Assembly: GCF_012273895.1 (NCBI RefSeq)
Contig: NC_052116.1
Location: forward strand, 4,402,001 to 4,466,000
Length of the DNA: 64,000 bases
Direction of reading: 5' to 3'
From: Zerene cesonia
Taxonomy: Eukaryota; Arthropoda; Insecta; Lepidoptera; Pieridae
Within the stretch, counting starts at the first letter, position 1. The number at the start of each line of letters is the position of its first letter. This document shows, one piece after another, positions 48,700 through 60,520 of the stretch. The translations under genes were made by a program, and so were the position numbers. The notes under the pieces are model-generated. The model was given only the letters and a program-made list of their open reading frames with translations, was not told the origin of the DNA and did not search any database.

Positions 48700-48930
48700 T
48701 TTGTTTTACAAAGCTGAAAAGTTTGTTTGTTTGTTTGCTATGTTGTTGTTTATTTGTGTGTTAATTTGTTTGTTTGTTTTGTATTGTATGAAATTTGACA
48801 GAGACATAGTTAGATTTTATAGACCCAAAAAAAGGATGAAGGATAATTTTTATCCCGAAATTCCCACCTTAACGGGAACGATTCAGAGGGATCCGAGACT
48901 GTAGTTTCGTTTGACTACGCGGCCAAAGCC
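48700..48930 (+). repeat. RTE-like retroelement tail
   Basis: A GTTTGTTTGTTT-rich start, then TTTATAGACCC, GATAATTTTTATCCCGAAAT, TTCAGAGGGATCC and CTACGCGGCCAAAGCCACGT. The ending is of the same kind as 3582-3605 and 27980-28005. Confidence 0.6.
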
Positions 48931-51549
48931 ACGTGCGGAAAGCATAGATTTAATTATTATTATTAAAGCAATGAATTCTTTAATCGATAAATTATTTTTA
49001 TAGCAAAAAAGTTATACCGGCTAATTGGTATAAATAAATAACAGTAGATACGTCTTACGCTTTACAGATATGTCTAGTATTATTGTGTACAGTCATAATC
49101 TTATAGTGACAGTAAAAACTTATGAGGTAACACAAAAAATGCAGTCGAATTGAAAATCTTCTCTTTTTTTAAACTCGGTCAGAAATAAACTAGAAGATGC
49201 AGCTTAAACCATTCCATTGATTGTATTCGGTTGAAGAGTGGATATTTTTTTAAGTGCTACAAAGTAGTTTTTTTTCTTCGGTAGACTATATATCATCAAC
49301 TTTTTTTTATATCTATCCAGTGGAAGTTGTTTGATGAGGTCTATGTCATGCCATGTATACGACACATTTTGTTTCGTATGTTATTTAATTTAAATCAGTG
49401 ATAGAGCACGAATCCAAAGAAAACTGTATGTTTGTTTGTACACGCTAATCTCCGGAACTACTAGACAGATTTGAATGAAAGTGTTGTGAAGTTTGTATTA
49501 ACAATATAATAGAGTAGAAAACATCTACAAAAAATAAATAATAAAGTAAATTTTATGTTTTATTATCACTATCCCACAATCAATGCATTTAACGGCACAC
49601 TTTATTGTATATCATTATTTTTATAAAATTATTACTCTATTGATGTATTGTTGAAGTAAATCTTTATGCTGTATATTTAATTTATAAACACACATTTTGC
49701 AAGATCTTAAACATTGTGCTTTTTGCTAATTATTAAATGTTTTATCAAATTTTAGCAATTAATACCCTAAATCGTTATTGAAGATAGTTTATTTTCTATT
49801 ACAACTGAGCTAGTTGTGAGATAGCCATTTAGTTACAACAAGTTCTAAGTAGGGAAAATGGTCTTCATTACATATCTAATAAAATATTGAAATAAAAAAA
49901 AAAATAACAACGTAAATCAAAAGTCAGTCAGTAGTACCACTCCGAACTCTATAATGGGCTCAATGGCAAGCATTTCCTATCAAATACAAAACGAATTACG
50001 TCGATTGGTTGAATACCCACAGAATTATCGAGAAAGCGAAACCGAAATATACACAGTGAGTTGAGAACCATCGTCTTTGGAAACGTCGTTTGGAAACAGA
50101 TCATAATGCATTTCCTACCATTATAATATGTTATACGTAAACTTGTCAACATAGTTACAAAATGATTTAATATGATATGAAATAAATTGAATTATTTTAA
50201 AACACGTTTAAGCTCGTGGAATGAAAAAGACTTGTAATCTGATTCGACTTTATTCGATAATCATGTCTCTAGAGAATTTTCTGACTCTATTTTTAAAACA
50301 GGTATGGTGTAATGTATGGATAATATAGATAAAATGGTAACCGAGGGTAGAGGACGGTGTGATTAGGTCAGAAAAATACATTTTGTGTTTAAAGTCTCTC
50401 GGTTTTGTAGATATTAATGTAGTATAGAAAATTCGGTATTTTGGAAATTTCTAAAGAATTACAAAAATCCTAAAATTTGTCTATTTATCCCTTACTTTAT
50501 AATTTATTTCTTTATCCCTTACCCCTTCAATAGCGGGCAGCGCATTCTCAGAACAACCTGTTCGAATGTTTATAGCTTAGGTACCTACCATTAGACTAAC
50601 CACTATCTCGTTGCCCACTATGACAAATAATACATTAGATAACATATAAAAAAAACTGTCGCTTTTTAAATTATTTTATACGAATTTTACTACATACTAT
50701 ATATCTTAATGAATGAACGCTTAAATCTGCTGCGTGACCCATAACACAAGTAAAGAAAAGGATGAAATTTAGTTAAACTTATCATTAAATTTGATTTCTT
50801 TATAAATGCAGATAATACAGGGCCTACTACCTTGTTTTATTATCTATTAAATTTCTTCTGAAGCTTACATAAGCGTATTTATAATGTTATGTAATGTTCA
50901 TGAAAGTAACAAATTATCGTACAGAATATTATGTCTATACGACATTAGGCAACACTGTATTAGGACTGTTTTTATTATTATTAACAAATTTCACTACCTA
51001 TTAACTTCTAGTGCACTTTTTCCCATATATGCAGTATTCTGGTACACTATAATGGTAACGATAAGCATAAATCGGCTAACGGTGGTAGCAAGGTGAAAGT
51101 ACCCGCGGGGCGCGATGGCGAAGGCCGACAACCACGCGCTTGCGCGGACGGCCTCACTGACGTAGGCACAGTTAAGATTCGATAATAACAATATATAGTA
51201 TTAGAGTCCATATATTTTTTACAAATATCTATTGAATAAGTAGAAGAATTAGAGTACATCGATTAGATACGTAGAACGTATTTTCACTGTTTTATATTGA
51301 TTGTAACGAGGATAGCTTCACTAAAGTATCACCATTTTGACTTTATTCAAAAGTAACTCTGTCTATTTGTCTTTTTTTCTTGATTTGGATGATATTTGAT
51401 ACATTTATCATGTACAATTTAGAACACAAATAAAAGTGTGTGAATATGAAATAGATAATTCGGTGCTTAAATCGACTTAATTTCTTTGTTGTTATAATTT
51501 TTTGCAAGAAGTAACCATGATAATATCTAGACTGTTAATTCGCGTATGT

Positions 51550-51680
51550 ACTAGCTGTTTTGCGCAGCTTCGCCCTCGTGGTCGAAAGAAATTTTCACCA
51601 TGAAATTCTATTTAGACTCCAAACTTTCATTACCTATTTCAATTTTTCGGGGAAAATTTATCTTCTTTGTGCAAAATTTT
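51550..51680 (+). repeat. Retroelement tail fragment
   Basis: CTAGCTGTTTTGCGCAGCTT followed by CGCCCTCGTGGTCG is the opening of a lepidopteran non-LTR tail. The rest is degraded. Confidence 0.5.
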
Positions 51681-52816
51681 TGCCCGATCGGGTTTATAAA
51701 TAGCGATCATAAAATATGACATTGTAACGACAATATGAAAATAATAAAAATTTTATTAATTATACACATGTTAAAAAGCATTATTGTTTATTTTTAATCC
51801 AAATAACTTTATCAGATAGATACACGTTGCAGTTTATAGTACGACTGTACCTGCTAGACACTGATATTATATTTACAGACCAGTTGATTACTTTTACAGG
51901 GAAAACATTTTTGTACGCAGTCGTCTGAGACTGAATATTTATATTTTATACAAGAAACTGTAAGCGTACGAGCACTCATTGGCCTCGGTGATTATCTACT
52001 CTACAATTTAAAATGTCACGAAAATGTCAGCGGTTGATCGTAATTCGCAATCATAAATTCTTTAAGAATTATCCAAGTTAGTACTAATGAAGTTACACGA
52101 AACAAGTACTTGCTGTTATCGCTATTATAAGGTACAACACACATACTCAAATATTTAAACACTTTAGGTACCTATTTGTTTCATACAGAGTTTCTTAAAT
52201 TTGACTTTTGTTAAGGTCAAATTACTCGATAACTCGATAACAAAAAGACACCATATGACAGCTAAGTTTCTTACTTAGTTATTGAAAAAAGCAAAATGTA
52301 TTTTGATAAAGCAACTGTATAAATAATGACTATGACGTAGGTTATAAAATACTAGTGGTAACAATGTTGTAACGTTCTCAATTCTGAAAAACATATACAT
52401 GTAATGAATATTAAACATTCTATTAATAAACAATAACTTCAGGTGAAAAATGCACTTGGAATTAATCGTAATCATATTGCATTCTGAATTATATAGGTTT
52501 CCAAATACTGAATACTATAAATAATATTATGTATCTAATATATTTACTACGTATGACTAAAAGGTATAAATGTATGTTAGAAAGAACAGTTTCATAGGTC
52601 TGGTTGCCTACTTGGCACATCTGCGCACACTGATCGATTGAAGGAACAAATGCACAATGCATAGTCGATCTAGTATATTACAATAATTGATAGCAGGATT
52701 TTTCCATATTATACAAACATAATATTAATTAAATTATATTATAGGGACTTATACGCAAACAGGATCTACATTTTTATTTTGGTAGATTGATTATCCGCGA
52801 GGCAAATGAAAATTCA

Positions 52817-52868
52817 TTGAAGAAAAATATAACGTAGGCATGGTACCTATGTTATATTTTTCTTTTCC
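52817..52868. repeat. Imperfect hairpin
   Basis: GAAAAATATAACGTAGG pairs with CCTATGTTATATTTTTC across a 7-base loop (CATGGTA), with one mismatch in 17. It is too short for a typical miRNA precursor by itself. The likely origin is a small inverted repeat. Confidence 0.5.
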
Positions 52869-53204
52869 TCTCCAAATTGCTATTAAAGTCGTGGTAGCAC
52901 AAGTCATACAACTAGTAAAATGGTGGACTAGTAATAAATAAATGTGAAACCACAAATTTCAATCGTAGTTTTTTAATTGATTCATACTACATCAAGATAA
53001 AATTGTGTCTTTAAAACAAGAGGAACGAGTTTTATTGCATAAGTTTCCATCGCTAAATATATATTGACTTTGTCTTAGAGTAGGTATCCTGTTGACCTAC
53101 ATTACGATTTTTAACGAATGAAACCAGTCTCCCATAATAATTAAATGTTGTGAATGCAATACACACCATTTATAATAGAGAAAAGATCCAATTATTGTTT
53201 TGAC

Positions 53205-53395
53205 AAAATCTAAACCGACCTAAATTTTCAGAATTAGACCAGATTTTAATGGGAGGTACCAGCTTTTAAATAAAAAAGGAAATAACAAAATCATTTGACC
53301 CTGTTAAAAGTTATGAGGTAACAAACATTAAAATACCGGCCTATTGATAACATTTCTCCTTCTATCGAAGCCACGTGAACAAAATAACCTTAAAG
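53205..53395 (+). repeat. Retroelement tail related to 35480-35600
   Basis: GATTTTAATGGGAGGTACCA and AGTTATGAGGTAACAAAC follow the same plan as the tail inside the duplicated contig end (GGGAGGCACC, then an AATCATCAAAATCGG-type word). Confidence 0.5.
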
Positions 53396-53428
53396 CACAG
53401 GTATACTATACAGAATATATTGATTTGA

Positions 53429-53467
53429 ATATAAACTACATTAAATTTTTTTTAATGTAGTTTATAT
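53429..53467. repeat. Perfect short hairpin
   Basis: ATATAAACTACATTAAA and TTTAATGTAGTTTATAT are perfect reverse complements over 17 bases, separated by a T-rich loop of about five bases. Confidence 0.6.
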
Positions 53468-54065
53468 AAATATACAAATGCTGTATATAATATGAATTAA
53501 TTATGACTAAATAGATTAAAACATTGGTATGGTAAAGGTATATGATATACAGTAAGTATTAAGTACAATATACATACGCATAGCAATAAATAATCAAGTT
53601 TTCCTGGAGTTTGTAAGCAAAATGCAAAACTGCAGATTTTCCAAGAACTATCTTATTGCCCTGAATATTTCATAAAAGTCATGTAATATAAGATTGATTT
53701 TACTGGAGTTATATTGTTGATCATAATATTATATTATAAAATCAAGTTTTTATTATTTAGCTTTGCGTAGTAATGCATAGGTAATTTATAACTTCGAAGT
53801 CTATCGGCACTCGGCCACATGAATTTATGGCCCTGTCATTTGGTTTTCAAAAAAAAATATTGAATTAGGTTTTAAGCTGAATTATCATACTATCTATAAT
53901 TTCGTTATTATTAGTAGATGATAGGTGCACTAGTATAGTGGTGAATATGTTAGTTATTGCAGTGAGTGTTTTTTTTTTCAGTGAACATTTTCTGTTATTT
54001 TATACGTTATGCATGTTGCTAAGCCAAAGTGCTGGCATGTCAGGTCCCAGAAACACTCGTCTACT

Positions 54066-54135
54066 TTGTTTGTTCCTCACTAGGCGCCGCGTGGGCGCCA
54101 CCGGTCGCCAGGCGACGTGGACGCCCGCCGTCTGA
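54066..54135. promoter_or_regulatory. GC-rich block with CTCF-like motif, relative of 11002-11036
   Basis: GGGCGCCACCGGTCGCCAGG then CGACGTGG, against GGGCGCCACCTGTCGCTGG then CGACGTGG at 11002. The two agree apart from a few bases and one gap. The reverse complement has GGTGGCGC. It sits about 1 kb before the first dimmed coding exon, so it may be a promoter-proximal or insulator-like element. Confidence 0.4.
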
Positions 54136-55095
54136 TCCCCATATCCCGCCCTAATATCTCGCCTTCATCGTTACCTCCCTTTATTCCTACAATTATCATC
54201 TAAATTGTCATGTAATTGTTCATTATTAACACGAACAAATTAATATTGATTTCGGAAAAATAATTCACTGTTTAGTTCACTTTGTTGTTTTTATGTGTTA
54301 TATTCAGTTCTTTAGCATTTGGAAAACATTCACATTCTGCTACACTAAACGATTTACGAAATTTGTAGGAACGTGAGAAATAAAAATTATATCACATGCA
54401 GGCATATATAATTGTGCAAATTAAATATAACATTAAATGTGAATATGGCATACTTTTATATATAAATATAAAACACATTAGCTAAGTTAGATACGGCCGT
54501 CGTAATATATATTTTTTTAATAAAATTAAATCAATTACTATTCTACCGTGTTAATGCGTGGAGAAATCCTTAGCAACCAATAGTTATTATCGATAATTAT
54601 ACCGTGATCAGAAAATGTAAGAGTTTAGAATTCGTCAATCGTAATTATGGTACCAATAAATAAATAAAAAGTTTAAATTTTATGTATATATATATAAACT
54701 TCTCGGTCAATTTATATTTTAAAAAGCATATTTTATCGAATAGAAATAATTGCTAAAGTAACTTGAACTATGGTGTGGATATTTTTATTTGAAACTGACA
54801 TCTGCTTAATTAATTTTTTTTATCAAATAATAAAATAGAATATTTTATTGTTGACCAAATATACAACAACAAATGAAATTAAATAGAAGATTAGATATTA
54901 TTTATTTACTTTACTTAATTATTTCTAAATGTTAAGTTAGTACCTACTAACTTAAAAGTATGAAATGACTCATATCTCTTGAACCAAAAGAAACATATAA
55001 CATATATCTCCTTTGTATAATGGCTGTGGTATTTTGCGCAAAAAAATGACATATGGAATCATAAATTTTTTTTTTCAATAAATTCAGAGCTCAAG

Positions 55096-57035
55096 ATGCC
55101 CCAATGGGCGAGCAGCGAGGGAGGAGGCACGGAGGCGGCGTCTCCAAATCAAATGATCCTTTACTATGAAAACCAAGCCTCGGAGTACTATGATAACAAA
55201 GCAGAAGATACTGATGTCAAAATAGAAGAAGCTGGAGGTTTGTTGAAAAAATATTGTTGTCATAATTTTTGTCTCACAAGTCACAACGAACACAATCTTA
55301 CAAAAACATTATTGTTAAGTTATATATCAGTAAAAAAAATATTCATTTGCTCCCTCATTAATACAATGCGAAGTTATAACAAAATGTTATAGATTACATA
55401 TAATGCACACAAATCCAGCGAACATGACGATACCGATAAGAGCATTACGAAAATCACCCGTAGCCGTGCGTTCAAATCGATTAGTCTGTATTCGCTGTTA
55501 CGCAAATACGATCAAGCGTGCAGTCGCGTCACGTAACGCCAAAGTTTCGTGTGCCAGCTCTTGCTGCAATGCACAAATCACAAGCTCTCACTTTGTGACT
55601 GCCATTTAATTCACGCGGCTTATCAATTAAACCGTCAATCGTCACATGTGACGTACAAGATAAAACACTGACGTTTGCTTGTTCTCGCAGCGTTTACGGA
55701 AAGGGTTATCTATCTACATGCTAAACCCACATGGGCCCAGTAAACCTTAACAGCTTTCACTTGTTATATAGAAAAGTAAATGTACAGTTATGAATGTACC
55801 TATACAGGACAATTTTATTTATAGTAAAATTTTGTCCATAAATGTAAGAATATGAATGGCGTACTTTAAAAGCATTTATTTAAATGCAAAAACACATTAA
55901 CATTAACAACATTTTATTACTTTTAATTAGAACTTTAGTTTTGGCAAGAAAATACATTAGGGGTTTCTAATAAATCTCTTTGATAGCTATTTGGGAGCAC
56001 GAGGCGGGTAGATATCGCAACACTTCGTTGCTATCGAACTATTGACTTTCCCTTTCACTTAGCCACTATAATTTGTTCTAGATTTCTATGATAGCGGCAG
56101 CGGTAGTGACGAGCAAGTGACACGGCGGGTGTGCCGGCCTCGGCGAACCGCAGCCAGCTCGTCATCCTCTGGCCATAGCTCCAGCGGCCCTGGGAGGCGC
56201 AGGCGTTGCGGTATTTCTGCCAGGGAACGAAACTTACGAAGATTAGAGAGCAATGAACGCGAACGCATGCGGATGCATTCGCTAAACCGCGCGTTTGAAG
56301 TAAGCACTCATTATCTAATCGTTTCCAGTAACAAATTATAATTTGTTTTAAGAAGTGATATAATCTTCACCTACGTTTATTTTACAGTTAGGAAAATGCA
56401 TTTTTGTTACAAACAATCTATAAATCATTTATACATTTATATGAATAAAAGGTTCTATTTCTTTTATTAAAAAAAATGTTTAAGCAATTTTTATAAAATT
56501 TTCAGGATCTTCGTCGTGTCATTCCACACGTGAAAAAGGATAACCGAAGTCTATCAAAGATAGAAACTTTAACTCTTGCCAAAAACTATGTAAAAGCCCT
56601 CACTAACGCAATATGCACAATGAGGGGAGAAGTTCCTCGTTACCAGTAAGTATCATTAATTTAGATCCGTATCATACTGCATTTTAAAGTTTCTGTTTCA
56701 TCGCGTTTTGGAGCAAAACACTCTTTCTTTAATACTCTAGAGATATTTGTTGTTTTTCATTAAAAGAAAGAGATTTCCCAAATTATATTATTTTATTAAT
56801 AATCTTCGATAAAGCATACGCATTATGTTTGTAATGAAATAATAAAATAAATTGTTTATTGACTAAATATTATGTATACATATGACAGGTTAATAAATTT
56901 ATACCTATTTTTAGATTTAACAGCGACGATGAAAATGTAGAACCGGTTTTTGTTATAACTAGAGATCAGGAACAAAATAATAACGAGCAAGTGGATGAAG
57001 AAATAGAAGATTTAACGCCAAACTTATGTCTGTGA
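55096..57035 (+). CDS. dimm: dimmed/Mist1-type bHLH transcription factor, four coding exons
   Basis: Nuclear bHLH regulator. The family (Drosophila dimmed, vertebrate MIST1/BHLHA15) scales up regulated secretion in peptidergic and other secretory cells by binding E-boxes. Coding exons are 55096-55237, 56082-56299, 56506-56645 and 56915-57035, with phases 1, 0 and 2 all agreeing, giving 206 residues. The acidic N-terminus leads to a Ser/Arg-rich linker, then the basic region and helix 1 (RRLESNERERMRMHSLN) at about residues 98-115, the loop, helix 2 (LSKIETLTLAKNYVKALTNA) and an acidic tail ending DLTPNLCL. Helix 1 has Arg after the conserved SLN where relatives carry Asp (SLNRAFE). The start follows the acceptor at 55087; a leader exon at 46.2-46.4 kb is inferred. 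The basic region marks the dimmed/Mist1 group within the Atonal-related bHLH class. A possible ATTAAA signal is at 57602. Confidence 0.9.
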
Positions 57036-57706
57036 CGAGATGGTAGACGTGGCTTTACGTCGAGGATACTGCGCTATGATGCTAACTACATCCAAATAAT
57101 GTTAAATACGTACACAATTTGTGAAATGTAGGTAAGAAAAGAGCAGCGAAGTATTCTTTATATCACTAGCAAGAGAGTACTCGATTATTACGATAACCCG
57201 GCAACGTATGGACACCGAGAACAAATATCAACCCCCATAAAATCTTTGCCTAGTCGTAGATGTACTAGAGTACTATATGTGACTATTTGTACAAACGTAG
57301 ATACGTCAAATACTATTGTGACTGAAAACAAATTTATAAAATGAGTTATGAAGAAATCAACTACAATAGATTTATTTATTTATTGCAAGCACAAACATCG
57401 CAATTCAGGGTTTAATATAGCTCTCTGTACTAAATAATTTTTATTTATGTTTATTTTTGAGCTATATTTGGTGCTGTATAAAACTTTCTATAAAAATTTC
57501 GTGATCCGTTAAAAAATAGTTATGTTCGTGTTCCTATCATACTGGAACACTGTTGAAATGAAGCAGAGTTGAAAAAATATTACAAACTTTACAATTTATT
57601 CATTAAAACAATATATCTCAAAATCTTTGTTTCATTGAACACGTTGTATCTGTACTTTAACAACATATTTTGTGTTTAATCTCTAATGATATGATTGTAT
57701 TTTTTT
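57036..57706. other. dimmed 3' untranslated region and convergent spacer
   Basis: About 670 bases between the dimmed stop and the polyadenylation signal of the minus-strand gene. ATTAAA at 57602-57607 on the plus strand is a candidate signal for dimmed. No other feature is seen. Confidence 0.5.
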
Positions 57707-57712
57707 TTTATT
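57707..57712 (-). terminator. Polyadenylation signal for the minus-strand gene
   Basis: AATAAA on the minus strand about 45 bases past the stop codon at 57757. This supports a real 3' gene end here. Confidence 0.5.
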
Positions 57713-57756
57713 CTGCCCTACTAAAGGCAACTGAATGACATTTTTTGAAAATGCAA

Positions 57757-58108
57757 TTAACCGCGGTACTCATTGAATTCGATCTCCTTAGTGCCAATTA
57801 GTTTGTAGTCCTTGTACTGGTACAGACAACGATTACATTCCAATGCTGTAAAACGTATGTAAAAGTCAATTTTTGTTAGAACATAATATTATTTGTATAT
57901 GAAAAAAATATATTTTATTATTTATATAGCTTAATTAAAATTATATTAAGTGTTGTATATTGAATGTTATATTATATTGTGCTTCAATGTTTAAATTTGT
58001 TTATATGCAATGAAATCTCAATTAAAGTTACCAATGTCTAAGTTACCTACCTAAATAAGTCCAAAAAGTTGGCATTACGATTATGAATCTGCTGATTTTG
58101 CATTTTGC
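57757..58108 (-). CDS. Unidentified gene, last two exons only (partial)
   Basis: The terminal exon 57845-57757 follows the acceptor TTTTACAG and encodes LECNRCLYQYKDYKLIGTKE and a short charged end before TAA. The codons look well chosen for a gene in this AT-rich DNA. The exon before it, 58108-58051, ends at the donor TTTAG/GTAGGT and joins in phase 1 to give AKCKISRFIIVMPTFWTYLA, a short hydrophobic stretch. The visible product is therefore a small protein end with one likely membrane segment and a Cys-x-x-Cys pair. I do not recognise the family; a small mitochondrial or ER membrane protein would fit, but that is a guess. The start must lie upstream, in or beyond the N run at 58354. It converges on dimmed. 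Confidence 0.5.
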
Positions 58109-58353
58109 CTACAAAATAATATGTTTTAAATGTTGTATGTAGATATTGTGATTTAAATTAAGAATTTGAATGTATTTTACCTTAGCTATAAGGACGACTC
58201 GGCACATTCCGAAAAATATTTTAATTAATTAAAATATAAGAAGCAGAGACGACGCCTTTTATTTAAAAATTAGCTTACCTTCGTTTCACGCAAGTATTTT
58301 TTTATATATATAACGAATACTAAAAACAGGTCTTCAAGTTCAAAGTACGTATA

Positions 58354-59353
58354 NNNNNNNNNNNNNNNNNNNNNNNNNNNNNNNNNNNNNNNNNNNNNNN
58401 NNNNNNNNNNNNNNNNNNNNNNNNNNNNNNNNNNNNNNNNNNNNNNNNNNNNNNNNNNNNNNNNNNNNNNNNNNNNNNNNNNNNNNNNNNNNNNNNNNNN
58501 NNNNNNNNNNNNNNNNNNNNNNNNNNNNNNNNNNNNNNNNNNNNNNNNNNNNNNNNNNNNNNNNNNNNNNNNNNNNNNNNNNNNNNNNNNNNNNNNNNNN
58601 NNNNNNNNNNNNNNNNNNNNNNNNNNNNNNNNNNNNNNNNNNNNNNNNNNNNNNNNNNNNNNNNNNNNNNNNNNNNNNNNNNNNNNNNNNNNNNNNNNNN
58701 NNNNNNNNNNNNNNNNNNNNNNNNNNNNNNNNNNNNNNNNNNNNNNNNNNNNNNNNNNNNNNNNNNNNNNNNNNNNNNNNNNNNNNNNNNNNNNNNNNNN
58801 NNNNNNNNNNNNNNNNNNNNNNNNNNNNNNNNNNNNNNNNNNNNNNNNNNNNNNNNNNNNNNNNNNNNNNNNNNNNNNNNNNNNNNNNNNNNNNNNNNNN
58901 NNNNNNNNNNNNNNNNNNNNNNNNNNNNNNNNNNNNNNNNNNNNNNNNNNNNNNNNNNNNNNNNNNNNNNNNNNNNNNNNNNNNNNNNNNNNNNNNNNNN
59001 NNNNNNNNNNNNNNNNNNNNNNNNNNNNNNNNNNNNNNNNNNNNNNNNNNNNNNNNNNNNNNNNNNNNNNNNNNNNNNNNNNNNNNNNNNNNNNNNNNNN
59101 NNNNNNNNNNNNNNNNNNNNNNNNNNNNNNNNNNNNNNNNNNNNNNNNNNNNNNNNNNNNNNNNNNNNNNNNNNNNNNNNNNNNNNNNNNNNNNNNNNNN
59201 NNNNNNNNNNNNNNNNNNNNNNNNNNNNNNNNNNNNNNNNNNNNNNNNNNNNNNNNNNNNNNNNNNNNNNNNNNNNNNNNNNNNNNNNNNNNNNNNNNNN
59301 NNNNNNNNNNNNNNNNNNNNNNNNNNNNNNNNNNNNNNNNNNNNNNNNNNNNN
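58354..59353. other. Assembly gap, 1000 N
   Basis: Exactly 1000 unresolved bases. It probably hides the 5' part of the minus-strand gene ending at 57757. Confidence 0.99.
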
Positions 59354-60437
59354 AATAAATGTTATTTGCAGTTAACAATTTTCTTTTTTCTTTATTACAA
59401 TATTTATGGCAAGACTAGGTATATTTTAAAGAAGTATGCAAGCACAGCCGCCCATTACACCTTACGCCTCCTACTTCTGTGCGAACTGTCAAACGCAAGA
59501 ATATAAAAAAGAACGTTTTTTTTATTAAATTATAAAAATTCTTGAAAATGTAATTCAAACATAATAGAAAATTTATTAGCGAAATCGGTCAGCAATGCAC
59601 GTTATGCTATGTACAACTAAAACTGTTTACATAATGTTATTTTAAAAAGAATGTGATTAAAATTCTTATATTACGAGGTTTATCTTTGGTGCACTGTTAC
59701 TGTTATTGATACGATGTTATTGTTAGACGCGAAGCCAGATTTTCCTTCGGCTTGGTGTAACAGCAATTCCTATGCATTTCTGTAATAGATAGCATTACTG
59801 ACGTTTTCTTTATTAGGATCTTTAAATATTCCTAAGATCAAAATTGCTTTTTATCGATACAATCTTCGATTTTTGATACAAAAACAATCGTAGTTAACAC
59901 TGTAATTCATTTAGGGCAAAAACTTATTGGTATTGATGTAGGCAATTTATTTTAATTATGTATTGAGCAGGCGAGGTATAGAAATATTGTGATAGGAATT
60001 AAAATAGGACTATTGCATTAAAATAGTACAATTTCATACACTTTTTCCTATCTTACGCTAATGAGGTAGCCGGTTATCAAATTGCATGTCAATTTTTTTT
60101 ATATTCCCTATCCTACCTATTAAAGTGAGTTAAATTCTTGTAAGTTATAAATATTCATGAACTTGGTGGCATGGTTTAGCATATAAATAAATTAATATAA
60201 TGCTACACATTATAGGTATCCTATATTGAGTCAAGCTGGTTCCATCTCTCATCTCGTTAAGTAATATTCCAATTTATTAAATACCAATACAACTACTTGG
60301 CTGATCGACTAGTTTATTTGGTTATCACATAATAATAGTAAATAATTAACAGAACCAGGCGACCCGACGAAAATCAACAGGGTGTTATGTTTTGACGTGT
60401 TTGTGTGTGAGAAATTTCGAAAGAATAGAAAAAATTT
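59354..60437. other. Intergenic DNA, no defended gene
   Basis: On the minus strand, TTTGACAGTTCGCACAGAAG and then GGCGTAAG before GTGTAATG (about 59500-59460) could be a leader exon with a donor, perhaps for the gene ending at 57757. There is no coding frame to prove it. The rest is AT-rich. Confidence 0.4.
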
Positions 60438-60520
60438 GATCACGAGGCGAGATTCGAATCTGCATTTTTTGCCAAACCGTAAAAACGCCTAGCCTCTTGA
60501 CCACCCGTTATCCCGCCACA
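60438..60520 (-). repeat. tRNA-derived SINE head
   Basis: The minus strand reads GGGTGGTCAAGAGGCTAGGC (A-box-like) and about 35 bases later GCAGATTCGAATCTCGCC (B-box-like, GATTCGAATC). The spacing is that of a tRNA promoter, but the arms do not pair into a tRNA. This is a tRNA-related SINE rather than a functional tRNA gene. Confidence 0.65.

Larger units (their letters stand above)
46381..55087 (+). other. Long putative first intron of dimmed, repeats
   Basis: About 8.7 kb, with no further exon I can defend. It holds retroelement tails (48436-48619, 48700-48930, 49425-49500, 51550-51680, 53205-53395), two hairpins (52817-52868, 53429-53467), a small GC-rich patch at 51100-51175 (CCCGCGGGGCGCGATGGCGA), and the GC motif block at 54066-54135. 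A T-rich run followed by CAG near 53980 resembles an acceptor, but it leads to no frame. Confidence 0.4.

Noticed and set aside
55403..55609. 68-codon frame in dimmed intron
   Set aside because: GC-richer but no family resemblance and no splice sites; possibly an intronic regulatory patch.
60438..60520. Functional tRNA gene on the minus strand
   Set aside because: A- and B-box-like words are present, but the acceptor and anticodon arms do not pair; a SINE fits better.
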